A stretch of DNA of 64,000 bases from Myxococcales bacterium (GTDB lineage: Bacteria > Myxococcota_A > Bradymonadia > REDH01). Shown here in pieces: positions 54,532 to 62,395 of the stretch. The translations under genes and the position numbers were made by a program. How positions within the stretch are numbered: the first letter of the stretch is position 1; every line of letters begins with the position of its first letter. The DNA is taken from positions 1 to 64,000 of the forward strand of contig JACKDJ010000017.1 in assembly GCA_020633625.1 (NCBI GenBank), given 5' to 3'. The notes under the pieces are model-generated. The model was not told the DNA's origin. It did no database searches and was given only the letters and a program-made list of their open reading frames with translations.

Positions 54532-56273
54532 GCGGTCCCCTCTAGGTCGATCGGTGTCAGCTCCGCGCGCGCATGGTCCGCGCGCAGCAGGTCGGCCAGG
54601 ATCGGCCGCTTGATCTTCATGGACGCCGTACGCGGCAGCTCGTCATCGACGACCAGTAGTCCGCTGATGCGCTTGAAGTCGGCCAGCCCACGGTTTCGCC
54701 GCGCGAGCTCGGCGCGCACACGCTCGAGCTCGCCGTCGTCGGCGACGCGGACAACCGCGAAGAGCTGCTCGTCGACGAGCGCCTCGCCCGCCGCCCGCCG
54801 CCACACGTAGTCCGTCGCGAACACACACAGCTCGGCGACACCCTCGACGCCGTCGAACGCCGCCTCGATGTCTTCGGGGTAGATGTTCTTGCCGCCCGCA
54901 GTGACGATCATGTTCTTCTTGCGGCCCACCAGGTGCAGGTGCCCGGCGGGGTCGACGTAGCCCACGTCGCCCGTCCGCAGCCAGCCATCGACGATGGCGT
55001 CTCGCGTCAGGTCCGGCTCCCGAAAGTAGCCGGCCATGACGGTAGGGCTCCGCACCCAGACCTCGCCCGCCCCGTCATCGTCTGCGTCTCGGATCTCCAG
55101 ATCGACGCCGTCGACCGGTCGCCCGACCGTGTCGGCGCGAAACGGCTTCAGGTCGTTGACCGTGAGCACGGTCCCGGCCTCGGTCAGCCCATAGCCGATG
55201 ACCACGGGGATGCCGAACCGATAGAAGAACGTGGCGAGCTCGGGATCGACGAAGGCACCACCGGCGAACACGTACCGGAGGTGGCCGCCGAACCCGGCGT
55301 GGATGGGCGCCAGGAGCGTCCGCGACACCGCGTGGCTCGCGCGGCGCAGCGTCAAGGCCTCGTTCAGGCGGGCGAGCCCGCCGACCAGCGCGCGCCGAGC
55401 CGGCGTCGCGTCGTCGAGCTTTTCGTCGATGCGCTCCCGGAACGCGCGCAGCAGCATTGGCACGACGGCCATGTGTGTGATCCGGTACCGCTGCATCGTG
55501 TAGCGCAGAAACTCCGGCCGCAGCGTGCGCTGGTGCACGACGGTCGCGCCAAACATCAGCGGCATCAAGAAGCCACACATGAAGTCGATGGCGTGGTTCG
55601 TCGGCAGGATCGAGAAGTAGCTGTCGCCGCGCTCCATCGGGAACAGCCGCCCGAGCGACTCGGCTTGCGACAGGTAGTTCCCGTGCGTCAGCATGCAGCC
55701 CTTCGGGTCGCCGCCGGTGCCCGAAGAGTAGACCACACAGGCGACGTCTTCTCGGCCGCGCACGGCGACCCCACTGCTTCGGGGGGCGTCGGCGTCGTCG
55801 CCGGCCCAAGCAGCTCCGCCGTGGAGGGGAGCGCCAGCGCGCGCGCCGACGACCAGGTACTGGGCGGCGGCGGCGTCGACGAGCGGCGCCAGGTCGCGCC
55901 ACAGCGGCTCCTCGATCACGACGACGCGCGGGTCGGCGTGCCGCAGGACAGCGGCCTGCTCCGCCGCCGAGAGCTTGTAGTCGACCGGGACGAGGGTTGC
56001 CCCCGCCCAGAAGGCCCCGATCGCGGTCGTGATCCACCGGGACTGGTTGCTCATGACGATCGCGACGAGCCGCCGCTCCATCGGGGCGTCGGCGTCGATC
56101 CACGCACCGAGCTGGCCGGCCACGCGCTCCGCCTCGTCGCGAATGTCGCGATACGACAGCGACCGCGTCTCGGCGTGTCGGTCGACCTCGACCAGCGCGG
56201 TCGCCGCCGGCGACGTCATCACCGCGTCTCGGAGCGCCTCGCCGAGCGAGTCGATGTGGGCCAGCGGGAGCAT
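54528..56273 (-). CDS. Acyl-AMP/acyl-CoA ligase (ANL superfamily)
   Basis: A 581-residue adenylating enzyme. The ATP motif is CVVYSSGTGGDPKGCMLTHGN, with SGTGG in place of SGTTG. Other motifs are VIGYGLTEAG, WLRTGDVGYVD and the C-terminal Lys region RTASMKIKRPIL. It activates a fatty acid and passes it to CoA or, more likely here, to the acyl carrier protein encoded 4 bp upstream. The first-domain length matches long-chain fatty acyl ligases. It overlaps the lipid kinase gene by 4 bp. Confidence 0.9.
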   Translation of the reverse strand: MLPLAHIDSLGEALRDAVMTSPAATALVEVDRHAETRSLSYRDIRDEAERVAGQLGAWIDADAPMERRLVAIVMSNQSRWITTAIGAFWAGATLVPVDYKLSAAEQAAVLRHADPRVVVIEEPLWRDLAPLVDAAAAQYLVVGARAGAPLHGGAAWAGDDADAPRSSGVAVRGREDVACVVYSSGTGGDPKGCMLTHGNYLSQAESLGRLFPMERGDSYFSILPTNHAIDFMCGFLMPLMFGATVVHQRTLRPEFLRYTMQRYRITHMAVVPMLLRAFRERIDEKLDDATPARRALVGGLARLNEALTLRRASHAVSRTLLAPIHAGFGGHLRYVFAGGAFVDPELATFFYRFGIPVVIGYGLTEAGTVLTVNDLKPFRADTVGRPVDGVDLEIRDADDDGAGEVWVRSPTVMAGYFREPDLTRDAIVDGWLRTGDVGYVDPAGHLHLVGRKKNMIVTAGGKNIYPEDIEAAFDGVEGVAELCVFATDYVWRRAAGEALVDEQLFAVVRVADDGELERVRAELARRNRGLADFKRISGLLVVDDELPRTASMKIKRPILADLLRADHARAELTPIDLEGTA

Positions 56274-56277
56274 CGGA

Positions 56278-56526
56278 TCAGCGCCGCTCGTCGATCTTGG
56301 CGGCGAGCGCCCGAAAGGTCGTCACGCCGCGGAGCTCGTAGTCGGGGATCTGGACGTCGAACTCGAGCTCGACCTCGGACAGGAGCTCGAGCGCCTTGAG
56401 CGAGTCGATGCCGAGGGCCTCGAACATGTCGGCGTCGGCGGTGAGTCCGGTGGCAGAGACAGAGAAGGTCGCGGCGGCCAGCTCGATCAGGCGTTGCTCG
56501 GTTGCGGTCATGGTCGGCTCGGTCAA
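56278..56526 (-). CDS. Acyl carrier protein
   Basis: An 82-residue stand-alone carrier. The phosphopantetheine site is Ser42 in MFEALGIDSLKALELL. The helix order and acidic composition fit an acyl carrier protein. ATG 56526 overlaps the enoyl-CoA hydratase stop (ATGA); an internal ATG five codons on is possible. It probably carries the acyl chain activated by the adjacent ligase and presented to the reductases. Also described as a phosphopantetheine-binding protein. Confidence 0.9.
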   Translation of the reverse strand: MTEPTMTATEQRLIELAAATFSVSATGLTADADMFEALGIDSLKALELLSEVELEFDVQIPDYELRGVTTFRALAAKIDERR

Positions 56527-57311
56527 CGGGTGGCGAGGTAGGGGCGCACGTCTGTCGACGCGCAGAATGTGGCGAGCGCCTGCGCGACGACGGGGCGCTC
56601 GAACAGGCGTAGGAACAGCTCACGCTCGGCGCGCAGCTCGTCCTCGAGCGCCGGCTTCGCGAACGCCTTCGCGGCCGCGACGGTCTCCGGGTCGTGGAGC
56701 GCGGCCTGACGAGCCGTCGCGACCGCCACCTCGAGCCCGCGCCCGGGCGGGACCATCTGGGCCACGAGGCCGACCTCGAGCGCCCGCTTCGCGTTCAGAG
56801 ACCGGCCGGTCAGCAACAGGTCGCGCACGACCGCGCCACCGACGTCACGCCGCAGCCGCGGGACACCGCCGAAGCCGGGGACGAGCCCGAGGCGGAGCTC
56901 CGGGAACGCGAACCGCGCGCTGCGCTCGGCGATCCGAACGTCGCACACGAGCGCGAGCTCGAGCCCGCCACCGAAGCAGACGCCGTGGATGGCAGCGACT
57001 GTCGTGATCGGCAGCCCGTCCAGCCGCGACATCAGCGCGTGGATCCGCTCGATGAACCCGCGCAGGTCACCCCGCCACTCGTCGGCGCCGCGTCCCTCGA
57101 TGTGTGCATACAGCGCCCTCAGATCGGCGCCAGCCGAGAACCCGCCGCGCTGGCCGCTCGCGATCACGAGGGCACGGACGCCGGGGGCGGCCTGAACGCG
57201 GTCGAGCGCGGCCTCGAGCGCCTGGAGCATGGGGAGCCCGATCTCGTTGCAGGGCGGCGCCTGCAGCGTCAGCGTGGCGACGCCGTCGTCGGTGAGCTGC
57301 AGGTCGATCAT
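56523..57311 (-). CDS. Enoyl-CoA hydratase/isomerase-family protein
   Basis: A 262-residue crotonase-fold enzyme. The oxyanion region is SGQRGGFSAGADLRALYAH, and GVCFGGGLELALVCD and ARFAFPELRLGLVPGFGG hold the two conserved glutamates of hydratases. It likely hydrates an enoyl-CoA or enoyl-ACP, or isomerises one. It overlaps both neighbours by 4 bp within the lipid operon. A longer frame to 57842 is the reverse reading of the upstream gene and is not used. Confidence 0.88.
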   Translation of the reverse strand: MIDLQLTDDGVATLTLQAPPCNEIGLPMLQALEAALDRVQAAPGVRALVIASGQRGGFSAGADLRALYAHIEGRGADEWRGDLRGFIERIHALMSRLDGLPITTVAAIHGVCFGGGLELALVCDVRIAERSARFAFPELRLGLVPGFGGVPRLRRDVGGAVVRDLLLTGRSLNAKRALEVGLVAQMVPPGRGLEVAVATARQAALHDPETVAAAKAFAKPALEDELRAERELFLRLFERPVVAQALATFCASTDVRPYLATR

Positions 57312-58756
57312 GCGTAGCGCTCCAAGGTCTGCTGCAGCTCGCGGCCCATCGAGGGCAGGTGCGCGAGCGGGCTCGGGCCGAGGTCGGGGCGCGGAAGGTC
57401 CGGGTAGACGCGACAGGCCTCGTCCATGAAGTCGATCCCCATCTGTCCCATCAGCTCTAGCTGCCGGGGGAGCGCGCGCGCAATCCCGGCCCGGACGGCA
57501 TCGCCGTCGTCCCACAGCCGGCGGAGGATCGGGAGCAGCCGCTCGCCGAGCGCCGGGTCGTCGACCTCGAGGTACAGGTCCTCGTGTCCGCGGTCGTGCA
57601 TCAGGTTCCGAATCCGCTCGTCCATCGTGACGCCGGCAGAGGGCACCGTCGCGGGCATCGACGTCACGATCGCGTGGTAGCGCGAGCTGACCAGCGCGCG
57701 GCAACGGCGCAGTGCGGAGACGAGCTCGTACATCGACGCGTCGGCGCTGTCGATCACTCCAGCGGGCGCGGACAGACGCGGCGCGAGCGCGTCGCATGCC
57801 CTGCGGTCGAGCGTCTCCATGCCGATCAACACGACCCAGCACCGCCGCTCACTCGCAAACGCGTTCACCGCCTCGGCGAGCCCGTCGAGGTACGTGTCGA
57901 GCGCGCGCTGTTTGTCGGCGTCCCAGCTGTGAAAGTAGAACGCCTTGTAGCGCTCGTCGGCGTGCTCGCCGGCCAGCGCGTAGGCGGCCGTCTTGGCTAG
58001 GTCCGGGCGCACGGGCCACCAGAACGGGTTGATCGGACAGACGGCGAGGACCGGCGTCTCGCCGTCCCACCCCGCCGCGCGCAGCAGCGCCTCGCCGGCC
58101 GCCGCGGGCGCGGGCTCGAAGGTCCACGCCGTGTCTGTGCCGAGGGTCGTGCGAACGCCGAGCCGCTCGAGCACTCCGCGCGACGGCTCGTTGCGGCACA
58201 TCACGAGCGAGTGCCGGCACGAGCGCTCGACGAAGCGCTGCAGGTCCGGCGTCATCTGGCCCGCCTCGGCGCCGAACCCCACGCTCAGCTTGCCCTCGGC
58301 GTTGGCCATGCCCAGCGCACCGGCCATGAACGTCGTCAGCGCGCTCGAGAACTTCGACTTGAACATCGAGCCCTCGCACGCGACCACGCCGTGGTGACGT
58401 GGACACTGTTCGAGCAAGACCTTCGGGAAGGCCGGCGGCATGTAGGTCTGCCGGCAGCGCCGAAAGTAGCCGGCAGACCTCGCCAGGTCGTTGGTGAGCA
58501 CGTTCAGCTCGACGTTGTCTTCGCCGAGGACGACGCGGAGCTGGCGGATCATCTCTTCGACGCGGACGTCTGCTCCGGTGTTTCGCGTGCCAACATAGCC
58601 GGCGAGCAGCAGCGAGAGCGGCCGACCCGGGCGCCACACCTCGACGTCGGCGCCAACCGCGTACCGCGTCGCCGTCGCCTGGATAACGGCGTCGGTCGCG
58701 AGCATCAGCGCCCGATCGGGGTCGAGCGCGTCGCGGACGCGGTCCCAGAGGCTCAC
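57308..58756 (-). CDS. Polysaccharide pyruvyl transferase-family protein
   Basis: A 482-residue protein of the PS_pyruv_trans family. The N-terminal motif LAGYVGTRNTGADVRVEEMI and the C-terminal SSRYHAIVTSMPATVPSAGV are characteristic. Members transfer pyruvate from phosphoenolpyruvate to sugars as ketals, but some relatives have other roles. GTG 58756 is chosen because it overlaps the SDR stop (GTGA). In a lipid operon it suggests a sugar or polyol head group, which is unusual beside fatty acyl reductases. Confidence 0.82.
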   Translation of the reverse strand: MSLWDRVRDALDPDRALMLATDAVIQATATRYAVGADVEVWRPGRPLSLLLAGYVGTRNTGADVRVEEMIRQLRVVLGEDNVELNVLTNDLARSAGYFRRCRQTYMPPAFPKVLLEQCPRHHGVVACEGSMFKSKFSSALTTFMAGALGMANAEGKLSVGFGAEAGQMTPDLQRFVERSCRHSLVMCRNEPSRGVLERLGVRTTLGTDTAWTFEPAPAAAGEALLRAAGWDGETPVLAVCPINPFWWPVRPDLAKTAAYALAGEHADERYKAFYFHSWDADKQRALDTYLDGLAEAVNAFASERRCWVVLIGMETLDRRACDALAPRLSAPAGVIDSADASMYELVSALRRCRALVSSRYHAIVTSMPATVPSAGVTMDERIRNLMHDRGHEDLYLEVDDPALGERLLPILRRLWDDGDAVRAGIARALPRQLELMGQMGIDFMDEACRVYPDLPRPDLGPSPLAHLPSMGRELQQTLERYA

Positions 58757-59895
58757 GCCGACCTCCGTGGCACGCCCTCGGGCCACGGGCGGTGCGGGTA
58801 CTTGAACCCCGTCTCGGACGCGAACCGGAACAGCGGATATGCATACGAAGAGAACGGCGCGGGCGCCTCGCCCATCGCCTCGACGACGCGCGAGTTGTCG
58901 AACACGGTGTCGTAGGTCAGGTACGGCAAGAAGACCTTGAACAGCGACGCCGGCAGCGCCACGGGCGAACCCTTCGGCGCGTTCGACAGGCTCTCGATCA
59001 CGCGCTCGAACGGGGCCTGAAGCCGCGGAGCAAACAGCGGCGGCCGGCGCCGGTGGCCCGCCTGCATCATCGCGTCGACGATCGTCCGGTACGTCTCCGA
59101 CGCGGCGCCGGCGCTCAGGTTGTAGCTCGTGTGTGCCGGTCGGTCGGCCATGTGCAGCTTCACGATCGCCGCGCCGACGTAGTTCGCCGGCACGATGTCC
59201 ATGCGCCAGCCGGAGTCGAGCGGCAGCACCGGCATGTTCGCCAACGTCACGAACGCGCGCACCATGTCGAACTGCGTCGTCTCGGCGAACCGGCTGTCGC
59301 CGAGCACCGTCGACGGGCGAAAGACGAGGGAAGAGACGTCGGGGAGCAGCTCTTCGAGCATGTGCTCGCAGAACTTCTTGGTCCGCGCATACGGGTCGTA
59401 GTCGCTGCGATCCCAGTCGACGATCCCCGCCTCGTCGACGAGCTCGTGAGCGCGCGTCCCGGCCACGGCGACCGTCGACACGTCGCTGAAGCGGCGCAGC
59501 CCCGCGCCGTCTGCAGCGGCGCGCGCGAGCCGCAGCACCGACAGCGTTCCGCGCAGGTTCACGTTGAAGCACGCTTTGGCGCTCTTTCGGTTCAGCGACG
59601 CCGCGACGTGCACGACCGACGTGATCCGCTTCGCCGTGTCGTGCCACACGTCCTCGTCAATTCCGAGGTCGCGCTCGACGAGGTCGCCGATGACGATCTC
59701 GACGCGGTCTCGGGTCAGAGACAAGAACTCGTCGAACGGCATGTGGAGCTGAAGCGAGGCCCACAGGCGCTCCTCGGCGTGCGCCACGTCGCGCGCCCGA
59801 ACCAACACACACAGCCGCTCGCTCGGGTGCCCGCGCAGCAGGCCCGCGACCACGTACGAGCCGATGTACCCGGTCGCGCCGGTAACGAAGATCAT
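58753..59895 (-). CDS. Extended SDR, thioester reductase-like
   Basis: A 380-residue NAD(P)-dependent protein of the NAD_binding_4/thioester reductase group. The cofactor motif is TGATGYIGS (residues 5-13), and the catalytic pair is in YARTKKFCEHML (YxxxK). These enzymes reduce acyl thioesters to aldehydes or act as epimerases. ATG 59895 overlaps the preceding reductase stop by 4 bp. It follows the fatty acyl-CoA reductase, so the operon holds two reductase-like proteins. A longer frame to 61089 is rejected as a reverse reading. Confidence 0.85.
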   Translation of the reverse strand: MIFVTGATGYIGSYVVAGLLRGHPSERLCVLVRARDVAHAEERLWASLQLHMPFDEFLSLTRDRVEIVIGDLVERDLGIDEDVWHDTAKRITSVVHVAASLNRKSAKACFNVNLRGTLSVLRLARAAADGAGLRRFSDVSTVAVAGTRAHELVDEAGIVDWDRSDYDPYARTKKFCEHMLEELLPDVSSLVFRPSTVLGDSRFAETTQFDMVRAFVTLANMPVLPLDSGWRMDIVPANYVGAAIVKLHMADRPAHTSYNLSAGAASETYRTIVDAMMQAGHRRRPPLFAPRLQAPFERVIESLSNAPKGSPVALPASLFKVFLPYLTYDTVFDNSRVVEAMGEAPAPFSSYAYPLFRFASETGFKYPHRPWPEGVPRRSA

Positions 59896-61562
59896 GCGCC
59901 AACCCTCTGTGCCGCTTGCGAAGCCGCCTCGTCTGCTCCGAGCTGAACCGGCCGCGGAGGGTCCAGCGTCGGCGCCTCGTCGCCGTCGATCAGCGGGAAG
60001 CACCACCGCCGCATTCCGGGAAGGTGCACCTCGAGCCAGTAGCGCCGCCAGTCGATGGACTCCGGTCGCCACGCCAGCTCCGCTTCCTCGACGTCGTGCG
60101 ACGACAGCGCGTCGGCGATGAACGACTGGCGCAGGTCGCGCGTGAACGGAACGAACGCGTCGACCATCAGCGCGACGCGGCGCAGCGAGCGCCGCGTGCG
60201 ATCCAGCTCGAGCGCGCGCTTCTTCGCCGACCGCTTCCACTCGTCGGGCGAGCGCTCGGGGAGGGCGCGCAGCGCGTCGGCGGTCCGCGCGAGCAGCGCG
60301 TCGACGCTGTCGACAGAGAGCGGGTGTGTGTCGTCGAACAGCGTCGTGTCGGCTCGGGACCGAACGAAGCGGTCGACGAAGCTCTCGCCGTGCTCGCGAA
60401 GCCACGCCCGCTGGCCGAGCACGGTCAGCTCGTTCGCGCGCCCGAGCGTCAGGCGGTTCCGCTCCGACGAGGCGGCCTGGTAGACGGGGCGATGCTCGCC
60501 ACGAATGACGGCCGCCGCGGCGACCAGCAGACCAAACACGACGTGGTCGACGGGCACGACGTCGAACGGGTTCTGGGGGCGTCCGGGGAGCGCCTTGAAC
60601 CACGTCCCGATCAGGTAGGCGAGGGGGCCGCAGGTGTTGAACCCCTCGTTCCAGCCGGGGAACGGGAACGACGCGGCGCTCTCGACGACGGCCGGACGAA
60701 ACACGGCCGTCGGGACGTCGGCGAAGCGCGCGCGCAGCAGGGCCTCGCCGATCCCCTTCGAGTATGTGTATGTGTTGGGCCAGCCGCGCTCGTCGGCGCG
60801 ACGCACGCCGAGCTGCTTCCAGTCGTCGGTGATGCGCGACTCCTTCGCGCGCGCCGCCGCGCGGGCCACGGCGGCCTCGTCGTCGGCCTGACCGCGCGCG
60901 TGCCGCTGCAGGCGAGCCGCGTCGACGAGCTCTCGGTCGAGCTCTGCGCTGCGATGGAACGCCGCGAGCTCTGCCATCGCCCGCTCGAGGTCGGCGAGCT
61001 CGCCTTCGGCGTCGAGCGCCGCGCCGTTTGGAAGCCGCTCGTGCGGGGCCTCGGCGATGCGTCCGTCGCGGCGCCCGGCGACGAAGCACGTAGAGACGTG
61101 GAGGAGTCGCGCGCCGAGCTCGCGGGCGAGCGCGGCGGCGTTCAGCGGTCCCGCGATGTTGCTCTCCACGGCGAGCCGCACGTCGGGCTCGAAGTCGACG
61201 AGCGCCGCGCAGTTCAGGACGAGCGCGACCCGCCCGCGGAGCGCGGCGACGTCGCAGGGGTCGAGCCCCAGCAGCGGCCGGCCCAGGTCGCCGTCATGCA
61301 CGAAGACGCGGTCGCGCAGCCACGCGCCGAGGCCATCGCCGTGCTGCTCGTGAAGCGGAAGGAACGCCGGTGACGTCGCGACGAGCTGCTCGAGGCGCGC
61401 GAGCGGACTGGCGCCGCCCTTCGCGCGTAGCACGAGGTGGATGGCGCCGATCTGCGGCGGCTTGGTGAGGAGGGCGACGAGGACGACCTTGCCGACGAAG
61501 CCGGTCGCTCCCGTCAGGACCACCTCGCGGCCCGCGAGGGTCTCGGCGACAGAGAAGCTCAC
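59892..61562 (-). CDS. Fatty acyl-CoA reductase (FAR-like)
   Basis: A 556-residue reductase. The NADP motif is LTGATGFVGKV (residues 16-26) and the active site is Tyr265-Lys269 in NTYTYSKGIGE. A C-terminal domain of about 200 residues (IDWRRYWLEVHLPGMRRW) marks the alcohol-forming acyl-CoA reductase family rather than simple SDRs. It reduces a fatty acyl-CoA or acyl-ACP to an aldehyde and on to a fatty alcohol with NADPH. It overlaps the HAD-like gene and the next SDR by 4 bp. It is the likely first committed enzyme of the operon. Confidence 0.88.
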   Translation of the reverse strand: MSFSVAETLAGREVVLTGATGFVGKVVLVALLTKPPQIGAIHLVLRAKGGASPLARLEQLVATSPAFLPLHEQHGDGLGAWLRDRVFVHDGDLGRPLLGLDPCDVAALRGRVALVLNCAALVDFEPDVRLAVESNIAGPLNAAALARELGARLLHVSTCFVAGRRDGRIAEAPHERLPNGAALDAEGELADLERAMAELAAFHRSAELDRELVDAARLQRHARGQADDEAAVARAAARAKESRITDDWKQLGVRRADERGWPNTYTYSKGIGEALLRARFADVPTAVFRPAVVESAASFPFPGWNEGFNTCGPLAYLIGTWFKALPGRPQNPFDVVPVDHVVFGLLVAAAAVIRGEHRPVYQAASSERNRLTLGRANELTVLGQRAWLREHGESFVDRFVRSRADTTLFDDTHPLSVDSVDALLARTADALRALPERSPDEWKRSAKKRALELDRTRRSLRRVALMVDAFVPFTRDLRQSFIADALSSHDVEEAELAWRPESIDWRRYWLEVHLPGMRRWCFPLIDGDEAPTLDPPRPVQLGADEAASQAAQRVGA

Positions 61563-62230
61563 GCCGGATAGTCCAGCAGCGCCCAGCCGGCGTCGGTCGC
61601 CGCGCGCCGGAGCGTGTAGTCGGCGTTGACCGCGCAGGGCTTCCCGACGGCGGCGAGCAGCAGCAGGTCGGGGCCGTGGCTGCCGTACGCGACAGACCGG
61701 CTCAGGTCGATGTCTTCGCGGGCGGCGAGCTCTTGCAGCCAGCGCGCGCCGCCGTGCCCACCGACCACCGGCTCGACGAGCCGCCCGGTCGCCTCGCCGT
61801 CGCGAACCTCGAGGCGGTTGCAGACGACGGTGTCGACGCGCCGGATGTGTGCGGCCAGCGGCTCGACGATGCGGTCGACGCTGTCAGAGAGCAAGACGAC
61901 GCGGTGGCCGTCGCGCCGCGCCTTCTGAACGAGCTCGACGCCGGACTGCAGGATCGAGGGCTCGACGTGCAGGCGATAGAACTCGTCGGCGAGGACGTGC
62001 AGGCGGTCGTCGGACATCCCGCGCAGGGCGGCCCAGGTGACGCGGTTGGCGAGCGCACGGTCGTTCTGGCCGAGGAGCGCGAAGAGGGGTGCGGCGACGG
62101 CGACGTGGCCGACGCGCAGCGCGCGCTCGCGCAGCCCCTGCCCGTTGGCGGCCATGTAGGCCGCGGCGGCGAGGGCGCCGCGCCTGACGAGGGTGCCTTC
62201 GACTCTGAAGATGGCGACTGTGTTCGGCAT
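61559..62230 (-). CDS. HAD-IB-like protein lacking the catalytic aspartates
   Basis: A 223-residue protein with HAD-fold layout similar to SerB-type phosphatases often paired with fatty acyl reductases. Motif I reads FRVEGTL, with Arg9 and Glu11 where catalytic forms have Asp and Asp (FDVDGTL). The bases at 62204-62206 code AGA for the residue that should be the nucleophile, so the normal phosphoaspartyl chemistry is not possible. Motif II (VVLLSDSVD) and motif IV (YGSHGPDLLLL) remain. It may be a scaffold, or a pseudo-enzyme. ATG 62230 heads the ten-gene operon. Confidence 0.8.
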   Translation of the reverse strand: MPNTVAIFRVEGTLVRRGALAAAAYMAANGQGLRERALRVGHVAVAAPLFALLGQNDRALANRVTWAALRGMSDDRLHVLADEFYRLHVEPSILQSGVELVQKARRDGHRVVLLSDSVDRIVEPLAAHIRRVDTVVCNRLEVRDGEATGRLVEPVVGGHGGARWLQELAAREDIDLSRSVAYGSHGPDLLLLAAVGKPCAVNADYTLRRAATDAGWALLDYPA

Positions 62231-62285
62231 GGTCTGGCGCGCGCTCGTGGGTGCAGTCCGCAGCATGACGCGAGGCGTCAACTAC

Positions 62286-62309
62286 ACTAGACTGACGTGT
62301 CAGTCTAGT
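62286..62309. promoter_or_regulatory. Perfect 11-bp inverted repeat, probable TetR operator
   Basis: ACTAGACTGAC and its exact complement flank a 2-bp centre (GT) at 62297-62298. It lies 55 bp upstream of the lipid operon start and 87 bp upstream of the divergent phosphatase gene, so one repressor could control both. The symmetry matches TetR-family operators. I infer it is bound by the TetR at 52233. Confidence 0.65.
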
Positions 62310-62395
62310 CGTGAGTTCGTCACATGGGAGGGCAGCCGCCTTGCGTCCACCGCCGCCTTTCGGCAGAGTCCCCCACGGCTCAACCCGAGGATCCC

